A stretch of DNA of 64,000 bases from Comamonadaceae bacterium UBA2121. Its GTDB lineage: Bacteria > Pseudomonadota > Gammaproteobacteria > Burkholderiales > Burkholderiaceae_C. Positions 53,773-62,022 of the stretch are shown here, in pieces. The first letter of the stretch is position 1; every line of letters begins with the position of its first letter. A program made the translations under genes and the position numbers. The stretch lies in assembly GCA_002331385.1 (NCBI GenBank), contig DCYB01000010.1, positions 248,001 through 312,000 on the forward strand. The letters run 5' to 3'. The notes under the pieces were generated by a model, which worked only from the letters and a program-made list of their open reading frames with translations, was not told the DNA's origin and searched no databases.

Positions 53773-54384
53773 ATGACCATGCTGCTCGATGAAACCGAAT
53801 GCCAATTGGTGCTGGTGGATTACCAGGAACGCCTGATGCCCGCCATCTTCGAAGGTGCCATGGTGGTGGAGAATGCGCGCCGCCTGGCCAAGCTTGCCAA
53901 GCTGCTGGACATCCCCGTGTGGGGCACGGAGCAGAATCCATCGCGCCTGGGCGCAAATGAGGCCGAGCTGCGCGCCCTGTGCGACAAGACGCTCTCCAAG
54001 ATGCATTTCAGCGCTGTGTCGGAAGGCCTTTCGGAATGGCTGCGGCCACCGGCCAAGCCGGTCAGCGGCAACGCACGCAGCCTGCCCAAGCATTTGCAAA
54101 AGAACCAACAGCAGGCCGCGCCGGAGCGCAACAGTGTGGTCATCGCTGGTTGCGAGGCGCATGTCTGTCTGCTGCAAACGGCGCTGGAATTGCTCGACGA
54201 CGAGTTCGATGTGTGGGTCGTGACCGATGCCTGCAGCTCCCGCACCGAGCGCAATCGCGATGCGGCGTTTGACCGCCTCGCCGGCGCGGGCGCCGAACTG
54301 GTGACAACAGAGATGGTGGCCTTCGAGTGGCTGCGCAGTAGCGAGCATCCCGACTTCAAGGACATGTTGGCGCTGGTCAAATAA
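53773..54384 (+). CDS. Isochorismatase-family hydrolase
   Basis: 203 residues. The cysteine hydrolase triad is visible: Asp16 in LVLVDYQERL, Lys76 in LSKMHFS and Cys132 in GCEAHVCLLQTAL. Enzymes of this family cut amide or vinyl-ether bonds (nicotinamidase, isochorismatase and many unknown). A segment of about 28 residues (near 91–118, rich in Pro, Lys and Gln) is inserted between the Lys and Cys motifs; usual members have a short loop there. A ribosome site AGAAGAG precedes the ATG. It lies between the sugar dehydrogenase and prpE on the same strand. The substrate is not evident. Confidence 0.85.
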   Translation: MTMLLDETECQLVLVDYQERLMPAIFEGAMVVENARRLAKLAKLLDIPVWGTEQNPSRLGANEAELRALCDKTLSKMHFSAVSEGLSEWLRPPAKPVSGNARSLPKHLQKNQQQAAPERNSVVIAGCEAHVCLLQTALELLDDEFDVWVVTDACSSRTERNRDAAFDRLAGAGAELVTTEMVAFEWLRSSEHPDFKDMLALVK

Positions 54385-54507
54385 GAGCGTGCTGGCCGGA
54401 GATGGCAGGCTCCGGCCCATGGGATCGAGCCGTCAGATTGGCGCAAACTCGGGGTTTCATAATCGCAGGTAAACCAACTTCGAAGAACCCACAGGAGACA
54501 TTGCCCC

Positions 54508-56406
54508 ATGACAGGTTTCGCCGATTTCCATCGCCGCTCCATCGAAGAACAGGATCGCGACGCATTCTGGTCCGAGCAGGCCGCGTTCATCGACTGGCAG
54601 ACACCCCCGCAGCAGATTTGCGACTACAGCAACCCGCCGTTTGCGCGCTGGTTTGTGGGCGGTACGACCAATCTGTGCCACAACGCGGTGGATCGCCACC
54701 TGGCCGCACGCGGTGATCAGAAGGCACTGATCGCCATCTCCACGGAAACCAACACCGAGCGCACCTACAGTTACGCCGAACTGCACGCCGAGGTGCAGCG
54801 CATGGCGGCCAGCCTGAAGTCGTTGGGGGTGGAAAAGGGTGATCGCGTGCTGATTTACATGCCGATGATTGCCGAGGCCGCATTCGCCATGCTGGCGTGC
54901 GTGCGCATCGGTGCGATCCATTCGGTGGTGTTCGGCGGCTTTGCCTCGTCTTCGCTGGCCTCGCGCATTGAAGATGCCGCGCCCAAGGTCATCGTGTCGG
55001 CCGATGCGGGTTCGCGCGGCGGCAAAGTCGTGGCCTACAAGCCGCTGCTGGACGAAGCCATCGAACTGTCCGCTCACAAACCCGACGCCGTACTGCTGGT
55101 GGATCGCGGACTGGCACCGGCAGCCATGCGCGCCGGTCGCGATCATGACTGGGCCGCGCTGCGCAACGAGCATCTCGATGCCAGCGTGCCGTGCGAATGG
55201 GTTGAAGCGACGCATCCAAGCTATACGCTCTACACCAGCGGCACGACGGGCAAGCCCAAGGGCGTGCAGCGCGACACGGGCGGCTACGCTGTGGCGCTCG
55301 CGTCCAGCATGCCCCATATCTTCGATGCCCATCCCGGCGACACCTATTTCTGCACCAGCGACATTGGCTGGGTGGTGGGCCACAGCTACATCATCTACGC
55401 GCCGCTGCTGGCGGGCATGGCGACCGTGATGTACGAAGGTCTGCCGATTCGCCCGGATGCGGGCATCTGGTGGAGCATCGTCGAGAAATACCAGGTCACG
55501 CACATGTTCTCCGCGCCAACGGCGGTGCGCGTGCTCAAGAAGCAGGACCCCGAATACCTGCGCCGCTACAACCTGTCCAGCCTGAAGGCGCTGTGGCTTG
55601 CGGGCGAGCCGCTCGATGAGCCCACCGCACAGTGGATCAGCGATGCGCTGCAGGTGCCGATCATCGACAACTACTGGCAGACGGAAACCGGCTGGCCCAT
55701 TCTCACGCTGTGCAACGGGGTGGAAAAGCAGACATCGCGCTTCGGCAGTCCGGGCAAGGCGGTGTATGGCTACAACGTCAAACTGATCGACGAGACCAGC
55801 GGCGAAGAGCTCACTACGCCCAACCAGAAGGGCGTGCTGGCGATCGAAGGGCCACTGCCGCCCGGTTGCCTGCAAACTGTCTGGCGCAATGACGAACGCT
55901 TTGTGAACACGTACTGGAAAAGCATTCCGGGCCGCCTCATCTACAGCACCTTTGACTGGGGCATTCGCGACGCGGACGGGTACTTCTTCATTCTGGGCCG
56001 CACGGACGACGTGATCAACGTGGCCGGTCACCGACTGGGCACGCGCGAGATCGAGGAATGCATCTCGGGCAATGCCAACATCGCCGAAGTGGCGGTGGTG
56101 GGTGTGGCCGACGCGCTCAAGGGACAGGTGGCGATAGCCTTCGCCGTGCCGCGTGATGCGAGTGGCCTTACCGACGATGCGGCGCGCCTGCAGTTCGAGG
56201 GCGAAATCATGAAGCAGGTCGACAGCCAACTGGGCGCGGTGGCGCGTCCTGCGCGCGTGTTCTTCGTGAATGCACTGCCCAAGACGCGCAGCGGCAAGCT
56301 GCTGCGTCGTACGTTGCAGGCCGTGGCGGAGCGGCGTGACCCGGGTGACATCACCACAATGGAAGATCCCGCAGCGCTCCAGCAGATCAAGGACCTGCTC
56401 GGCTGA
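54508..56406 (+). CDS. prpE: Propionate--CoA ligase
   Basis: 632 residues. PrpE activates propionate with ATP and CoA. ANL-family motifs in order: N-terminal acetate-CoA-ligase domain; A3 YTSGTTGKPKGVQ; A5 DNYWQTETGWPI; A7/A8 DDVINVAGHRLGTREIE; and the C-terminal A10 lysine in PKTRSGKLLRR. FVGGTTNLCHNAVDRHL at the start and GIRDADGYFFILGR fit the propionyl-CoA synthetase branch rather than Acs. Other prp genes are not present in the window. A TTTT-tailed hairpin follows. AGGAGACATTGCCCC precedes the ATG. Confidence 0.9.
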   Translation: MTGFADFHRRSIEEQDRDAFWSEQAAFIDWQTPPQQICDYSNPPFARWFVGGTTNLCHNAVDRHLAARGDQKALIAISTETNTERTYSYAELHAEVQRMAASLKSLGVEKGDRVLIYMPMIAEAAFAMLACVRIGAIHSVVFGGFASSSLASRIEDAAPKVIVSADAGSRGGKVVAYKPLLDEAIELSAHKPDAVLLVDRGLAPAAMRAGRDHDWAALRNEHLDASVPCEWVEATHPSYTLYTSGTTGKPKGVQRDTGGYAVALASSMPHIFDAHPGDTYFCTSDIGWVVGHSYIIYAPLLAGMATVMYEGLPIRPDAGIWWSIVEKYQVTHMFSAPTAVRVLKKQDPEYLRRYNLSSLKALWLAGEPLDEPTAQWISDALQVPIIDNYWQTETGWPILTLCNGVEKQTSRFGSPGKAVYGYNVKLIDETSGEELTTPNQKGVLAIEGPLPPGCLQTVWRNDERFVNTYWKSIPGRLIYSTFDWGIRDADGYFFILGRTDDVINVAGHRLGTREIEECISGNANIAEVAVVGVADALKGQVAIAFAVPRDASGLTDDAARLQFEGEIMKQVDSQLGAVARPARVFFVNALPKTRSGKLLRRTLQAVAERRDPGDITTMEDPAALQQIKDLLG

Positions 56407-56424
56407 ACCGGTTGACGGCGGCGC

Positions 56425-56465
56425 AAACGGCGTGCATGGCCTCCGGTCTGTGCACGCCGTTTTAT
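56425..56465 (+). terminator. Rho-independent terminator of prpE
   Basis: A perfect 12-bp stem (aaacggcgtgca / tgcacgccgttt) with a 14-base loop, followed by a short T-run. Confidence 0.75.
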
Positions 56466-56502
56466 CGTGTGCGCTCCTGAACGGCAAGGCGCGCCAAGGC
56501 GA

Positions 56503-59500
56503 TCAGATAAGCGGCAGCGACTCCGGCAAGGTGCGTGCGGCTTGCCGCCACGACTCTGGCGCGTGCCATTGCTGCATCCACTGCGCCAGATCGGCGGCGG
56601 GCATGGGGGCGGAGATGCCGTGCCCCTGGCCGAACATGCAGCCCATGCGCACCAGCAGTTCACCGTGTTCCTGCGTTTCCACTCCCTCGGCCACGATGCG
56701 GTAGCCAAACGATCGCGCCAGCCCGATGACGCCTTGCACGATGGCCAGATCACCCGCATCGTTGACCATGCCGCGGACATAGCTCTGGTCCAGCTTCACC
56801 TGGTCGATGGGCAGACGGCGCAGGTAGGCGAGCGATGAGTAGCCTGTGCCGAAGTCGTCCAGCGATACCGATACGCCGATATTGCGCAGTTGCGTCAACT
56901 CGCCCGCTGCGTGCTCCACGTCGTAGAGGGCGGCGGTTTCGGTGATCTCCAGATCGAGCTGGCGTGGGCGCACTTCGGGGAATTTGTCCAGCGTCTTCAG
57001 CACCCAGTCGGCAAAGCCGCGATCACGCAATTGCTCGGCCAGAATGTTCACGCTGATTTGCAGCTCGATGCCCTTGCGCTTGAGCTCGTCGGTCAGCGCA
57101 AGAGCGGACTCCAGCACCCATTGGGCAAACCGGCCGTCCAGTTCTGCGCCGTCCAGCAGATGCAGGAAAGAGCCGGGCAACAGCACGCCCTTGACCGGGT
57201 GGACCCAGCGCGTGAGCGCTTCGGCGCCCACCACCTGGCCCGTGCGCATGTTCACCTTGGGCTGGAGATAGAGCGTGAGCTCGCCATTGTTCATGGCCTG
57301 CTGGAAGCGCTCGCGCTGCTCCATCAGGCCCTGGCGCGCGGTTTCCTGCACCGAGTCGAAGGCGCGCAGGCGATTGCCACCGGCTTGCTTGGCCACGTAC
57401 ATCGCCTGATCGGCGTGGCGCAGCAGCGTGTCGGTGTCGGCGGAGTCTTCGGGGAACAGCGTGTAGCCCACGCTCGCGGTGACCGTCACGCGCTTGCCGT
57501 TGAGCTGGTAGGGCGCGCCAGCGGCTTCGATGAGCGAGCGCAGCCGGCGCTCGCATGATTCGCGATCGGTGAGGTTGCCCAGCAGCACCGCGAACTCATC
57601 ACCGCCCAGGCGTGCCACGCAGTCGTCCGGGCGCAGGGCGCGGCGCAGGCGACCGGCCACCAGCACCAGCAGCCGGTCTCCGGCCTCGTGGCCAAAAGCG
57701 TCGTTGATGGCCTTGAGCGCGTCCAGATCGATGAACACCACGGCCAGATGGCGCGCGCTTTGTTCGGCCTGTGCCACGGCTGTGCGCAGGCGCTGCGCCA
57801 GCAGCACCCGGTTGGGCAGGGCGGTGAGCGCGTCGTAATGCGCCATGTGGTGCAGCAGCTCCTGCTGCTCGTGCTGCAGCGTGACATCCATGGTCACGCC
57901 CAGCATGCGCAGCGGCCGGTTGTTGGGGTCGAAAGCGACGACTTTGCCGACATTGCGCAGCCAGCGCGTGGGCTCCTGCGGTGGGGCAATGCGCCAGGTG
58001 GCATCAAACGGCGTGTCGGGATGCTCGATGTGCTGGCGCAGGGCGGCCTCGATCAGCTCGCGCTGGTCGCCGCTCAGGTTGATGTCCCACGCTTCGCCCA
58101 GCGCCAGGGAATCTGCACGCGGGGCGCGGCCCAACATGGCATGCCAGCGTCCGTCGCCGCGCAAAATGCCAGTGGTCAGATCCCAGTCCCACAGGCCGAT
58201 GTCGGCGGCAGAGATGGTGAGCGACAGCAGTTCTTCGCGCTCGCGTACCTTGCGCTCTTGCCGTTTGCGTTCGGTGATGTCCAGCACGGACAGCAGCCAG
58301 CACGCTTGGCCCGCCACTTCAATGGGGCTCATCGACTGGAGCACCGTCAGGATTTGCCCGGAGCGCGAACGCAGCTCATGCTCGTGCGTCAGCAGCATGC
58401 CGGCGCGATCGGCCGCCGACACCAGTTGCTGGCGCTTTTCGGCGGTGTAGATACCCAGATCGACCAGTGTGCGCCCGAGTGACTCGATGCGCGTGAAGCC
58501 AAGGGCCTGCTCCCATGCGGGATTGACGTCGACGAACCGTCCATCGTCCCGGCGCACGAAGCACAGCGGTATCGGCAGGGCCTGGAAGATGTGCTCGAAG
58601 CGTGCTTCCGAAGCGTGCATGCGCTCCGACGTGCGGCGGAACTCGTCGATGTCCTGAAGAACGCCGCGAATCTTCTGTAGCTTGCCGTCCTTGAGCACGG
58701 TTTCGCTGCGCACGCGCACCCACACCTGGCGCCCGTCGGCGCGGATGATTTCAAATTCCAGATTCCAGGTTTTCTCCACGCTGCCGTGCAGTCGGCTGGC
58801 CTCGCGCACCATCGGACGCCAGGCCGGGGCCACGAAGCGCTCGATGTAATGGCGGCGCGGTACGCGCGTGCCCGGCTCCAGCCCGTGGATCTCGCAGCAC
58901 ACGTCCGACCAGTAGGTGACGCCCTGGCCCGGCTCGCTTTCCCATGCTCCGAGGCGCGCGAGGCGGCTAGCCTGCTGCAGCAGCTGGCTGGACGCTTGCA
59001 GGCTTTCCTGGGTCCGCCTGGCCTGCGTCATGTCGTGGTAGACGAACACCATGCAGTTTTCGCCCGCAATGTTGGTGCGCCGCGCGGAGAGCAGGCCGGG
59101 AATGGTGGTGTCACCCAACAGAACTTCCACGGGCATGCCCTGTACGAAACCCTGGGAGGTGAGGGCCGACAGGAAGCGGCGCAGATCGTCTCCGGGCAAC
59201 TGAACCTTCAATTCTTCCGGTGTCTTGCCGATGATTTCCCTGGCCGAGGTGCGCAGCAGTCGCTCCAGCGTGGGGTTCACATCCATCATGCGCCCGTCAT
59301 GGATGCGCATGATGCCCGCCGCATCGGGCAAGGTTTCGTAGAACGTGGTGTATTTGTCCTGCGACAGGCGCAACGCATCCGCCAGATCGTGCTGCTGCGT
59401 GGCATCCAGCAGCAGACCGCCTGCACGCAGGGTGCGCCCCGCACTGTCGCGCTCCAGCGCGTTGCCGCGCGCGCGCATCCAGTGCCAGTTTCCGTGGGTG

Positions 59501-60333
59501 TCGCTTACGCGGAATTCGGTCTGGAAAGTCTGGCCCGCGATGTCCAGCGAGTGTTCCAGCGCAGGAAGAAACAGCTTCAGATCCTGAGGATGCACGCGTG
59601 CGAGAAGCGCCTGCCAAGTCGCGTCGTCCTTGACTGCGACGGGTGCAGTGGGCGCGTCGTCTTCGGGGCTGTCCTTGAGCCCGAACTGGTGGTAGATGCG
59701 ACCATGGTAGAAAAATCTGCGTTGCCGCAGATCCCATTCCCAGCGTCCGCCGCCGGGGGCATTGAGCGCCTGCATCAACTCGCACTCGCGCAGGTGCATG
59801 CGTTGCTGCGCGTGGGCACGGCTGCGCAACACGCCCACACCCGCGCCCAGCACCAGCGTGATCAGTGCGCAACGCCATGCTGTCGGATCCTGCGTGGTCA
59901 TCCACGGCGCAACGGCGATCGGGGTGAGCAGCGTAAGCACCAGCAAAAGCCACCAGAACGAAGCCCGGCTGCGGCCATGCAGCCACCAGCATAGGCTACC
60001 TGCAGCCCATGCCGCAGCACCGGCAGCCACCCCGCCGCCATGAATGCTGTCTATTGATTGGGCGGACAGCGTCAATGCCGCCGTGACAGCACCTGCGAGC
60101 GGGCCAAACAGGAAGCTCGCAGACGTGGTCAACGCTGCTTGCAATACGATCAAGGTGGAGGCATCGCCATCCCAGTCGAGCGTGCTCAGTGTGACCGCGA
60201 CGATTGCGGCGGCCAGTCCCGCCAGGCACTGGATGCTGCGTCCGGGTTTCAGTACGCGTTCGTTACCGAGTAGCGCAGCCGCACCCGTCAGGGCCAGCAG
60301 CAGCAATCCGGTGACGAACATGGCGTGGGACAT
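56503..60333 (-). CDS. Membrane PAS/GGDEF/EAL protein, c-di-GMP turnover
   Basis: 1276 residues. Several transmembrane helices (about 1–180) are followed by a series of at least four PAS segments (near 195–320, 330–450, 460–600, 600–850), a GGDEF domain with intact RLGGDEFAVL (910–914), and an EAL domain. Before GGDEF an RPDD (RxxD) inhibitory site sits five residues upstream. The EAL domain has EAL at 1038–1040, a following ISVNILAEQL Asn, EITETAAL, LDDFGTGYSSL and VKLDQSYV, all catalytic residues present. It may both make and break cyclic-di-GMP in response to signals read by PAS domains. The start has no clear ribosome site. The next gene on the minus strand is unrelated. Confidence 0.92.
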   Translation of the reverse strand: MSHAMFVTGLLLLALTGAAALLGNERVLKPGRSIQCLAGLAAAIVAVTLSTLDWDGDASTLIVLQAALTTSASFLFGPLAGAVTAALTLSAQSIDSIHGGGVAAGAAAWAAGSLCWWLHGRSRASFWWLLLVLTLLTPIAVAPWMTTQDPTAWRCALITLVLGAGVGVLRSRAHAQQRMHLRECELMQALNAPGGGRWEWDLRQRRFFYHGRIYHQFGLKDSPEDDAPTAPVAVKDDATWQALLARVHPQDLKLFLPALEHSLDIAGQTFQTEFRVSDTHGNWHWMRARGNALERDSAGRTLRAGGLLLDATQQHDLADALRLSQDKYTTFYETLPDAAGIMRIHDGRMMDVNPTLERLLRTSAREIIGKTPEELKVQLPGDDLRRFLSALTSQGFVQGMPVEVLLGDTTIPGLLSARRTNIAGENCMVFVYHDMTQARRTQESLQASSQLLQQASRLARLGAWESEPGQGVTYWSDVCCEIHGLEPGTRVPRRHYIERFVAPAWRPMVREASRLHGSVEKTWNLEFEIIRADGRQVWVRVRSETVLKDGKLQKIRGVLQDIDEFRRTSERMHASEARFEHIFQALPIPLCFVRRDDGRFVDVNPAWEQALGFTRIESLGRTLVDLGIYTAEKRQQLVSAADRAGMLLTHEHELRSRSGQILTVLQSMSPIEVAGQACWLLSVLDITERKRQERKVREREELLSLTISAADIGLWDWDLTTGILRGDGRWHAMLGRAPRADSLALGEAWDINLSGDQRELIEAALRQHIEHPDTPFDATWRIAPPQEPTRWLRNVGKVVAFDPNNRPLRMLGVTMDVTLQHEQQELLHHMAHYDALTALPNRVLLAQRLRTAVAQAEQSARHLAVVFIDLDALKAINDAFGHEAGDRLLVLVAGRLRRALRPDDCVARLGGDEFAVLLGNLTDRESCERRLRSLIEAAGAPYQLNGKRVTVTASVGYTLFPEDSADTDTLLRHADQAMYVAKQAGGNRLRAFDSVQETARQGLMEQRERFQQAMNNGELTLYLQPKVNMRTGQVVGAEALTRWVHPVKGVLLPGSFLHLLDGAELDGRFAQWVLESALALTDELKRKGIELQISVNILAEQLRDRGFADWVLKTLDKFPEVRPRQLDLEITETAALYDVEHAAGELTQLRNIGVSVSLDDFGTGYSSLAYLRRLPIDQVKLDQSYVRGMVNDAGDLAIVQGVIGLARSFGYRIVAEGVETQEHGELLVRMGCMFGQGHGISAPMPAADLAQWMQQWHAPESWRQAARTLPESLPLI

Positions 60334-60564
60334 GGTGCGGGAGTACTGCCAAGCGTTTCAGGGCCGTAGCGCGATGGGGCGAAGGGGATCTGCCTGTGCC
60401 TGCGTGGGCAAAGAACAATGGAAATGGGTTGTTGAATTCAATGTAACTATTGAAATTACCATTCAATTATTACACCCTATATTGAGGCAGGACGGGATCG
60501 TGCTGGGCTTCCGCACTGCGGAAAACCCTGTGAGTCTCCTTGGAGCACAAGTAGTGAGCCCAAC

Positions 60565-61470
60565 CTATTTTTTGCCGATGAGGCCGGTCGACAACATCGT
60601 GCCCGAGACGATGACCAGGCCACAACCAATCATCCACGGCGTGACATGCTCGTTCAAGAACAGCACACCATACATAACGGCGAAGGCCGGTGCCACGAAG
60701 GTCACCGCCACGGCCTGCGCTGGGCCGGCGTTGGCGATGAGTTTGAAGTACAGGATGTACGCCACGCCGGTACACAAGATGGCCATGGCCGCCACTGCGC
60801 CCCATGCGCGTGGGCCGGGCATGTGCGCGGGCCAGGTCAAGGCGGCTGGAATGGCAAGGCACAGCGACGCGCCGATCAGGCTGCCCGTCGCGCTCGCCAG
60901 CGGCGGCACGCCGACCAAATAGCGTTTGGCGAAGTTGGCCGCAATCGCATAGCACATGGAAGCGCACAGGCAGGCTGCAATCGCCCAGCCCGTTCCATTG
61001 CCGGGCAGGCCCACGGCGTTGGGCGTGCGCGCCGCCAGCAGGGCGACGCCGATGAATCCGAGCAGCAGGCCGACCCAGCGAATCTGCGCGATGCGCTCGC
61101 CCAGCCAGATCCACGCCACCAGCGCGCCGAAGAGCGGCACGGTCGCGTTCAAGATGGAGGTCAGCCCGGTGGGGATGTGCATCACAGCCCAAGAAAACAG
61201 CGCAAAGGGAATGGCCGAGTTGATCACGCCCGCCAACAGGATGCGCGGCCAGTGGCGTGCAAATGCTGGCCATTCGCCGCGATGCAGCATGATCGGAAAC
61301 AGCACCAGCGCCGCCAGTCCCACGCGCACTCCGGCGGTGGGCAGCGGGCCGAACTCGGTCGCGCCCATGCGCATGAACAGGAATGAAGCGCCCCAGATCG
61401 CGGACAGCAGCAGGAATTCGGGCACCCAGCTGCGTTCAGTTGGGCCCGCCTGCGAGGCCGTGTGTGTCAT
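60565..61470 (-). CDS. EamA/DMT-family transporter
   Basis: 301 residues with about ten hydrophobic helices in two EamA repeats. Helix 1 carries LLLSAIWGASFLFMRMGATEFG; the first-repeat end shows TSILNATVPLFGALVAWIWLGE, which has its counterpart VAPAFAVMYGVLFLNEHVT in the second half. Drug/metabolite transporters of this type export amino acids or other metabolites; the substrate is not evident. The ATG at 61470 is chosen because it starts just 1 base before the ogt stop, suggesting coupling; a longer frame adds 28 residues that overlap ogt. Confidence 0.87.
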   Translation of the reverse strand: MTHTASQAGPTERSWVPEFLLLSAIWGASFLFMRMGATEFGPLPTAGVRVGLAALVLFPIMLHRGEWPAFARHWPRILLAGVINSAIPFALFSWAVMHIPTGLTSILNATVPLFGALVAWIWLGERIAQIRWVGLLLGFIGVALLAARTPNAVGLPGNGTGWAIAACLCASMCYAIAANFAKRYLVGVPPLASATGSLIGASLCLAIPAALTWPAHMPGPRAWGAVAAMAILCTGVAYILYFKLIANAGPAQAVAVTFVAPAFAVMYGVLFLNEHVTPWMIGCGLVIVSGTMLSTGLIGKK

Positions 61471-61471
61471 A

Positions 61472-62017
61472 TCAGTGTGGGTTGGAGTGAGGGTGCTGCG
61501 CGTGGTGACCTTCCAGTTGTAGCAGGGCCGTCTTGCGCGCAAGACCGCCAGCATAGCCGGTCAATGCCCCATTTTTTCCGAGCGCACGATGACAAGGCAC
61601 AAAAATACTCAATGGATTGCGTCCCACGGCGGCACCGGTGGCGCGCACCGCTTGCGGATGGCCGATGCGCTGCGCCAATTGCGCATAGCTGACGGAATCG
61701 CCCGACTCCACCGCCAGCAACGCCTCCCAGATGGATCGCTGGAAGGGGGTGCCCGCACTCAGGTCCAGCGGCACATCGAACGCCTGGCGTTGCCCGGCAA
61801 AGTACTCGGCCAGTTGCCGGGCGGCTTGTTGCAGCACCGGATGCGCATCGTCGCGGCGCCAGAGGCCGGTCGCGGTCGAGCCGTCGAGCTGGCCCGGCAG
61901 ATGGCGCTGGTCGTGGAACCACAGTCCCGCCAATCCATGCGCCGAGGCGGCAAGAATCACCTCTCCCAAGGGCGTGGCCACTCGGGTGCAGACAAGGTCG
62001 TTGGCAAATTTCGGCAT
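61472..62017 (-). CDS. ogt: Methylated-DNA--[protein]-cysteine S-methyltransferase (Ogt)
   Basis: 181 residues. It repairs O6-methylguanine by transferring the methyl group to its own cysteine. Seen: the C-terminal domain with FQRSIWEALLAVESGDSVSYAQLA, the DNA-binding helix and Arg finger VRATGAAVGRNP, and the active site IFVPCHRALG. The N-terminal ribonuclease-H-like domain is present. It lies directly after the Ada-like gene (5 bases between), so both are expressed together in an alkylation-damage operon. Confidence 0.93.
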   Translation of the reverse strand: MPKFANDLVCTRVATPLGEVILAASAHGLAGLWFHDQRHLPGQLDGSTATGLWRRDDAHPVLQQAARQLAEYFAGQRQAFDVPLDLSAGTPFQRSIWEALLAVESGDSVSYAQLAQRIGHPQAVRATGAAVGRNPLSIFVPCHRALGKNGALTGYAGGLARKTALLQLEGHHAQHPHSNPH

Positions 62018-62022
62018 GGTGT

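Noticed and set aside
54457..56487. 676-codon minus-strand frame opposite prpE
   Set aside because: Same reason: the plus strand carries all ANL-ligase motifs and the minus product resembles nothing.
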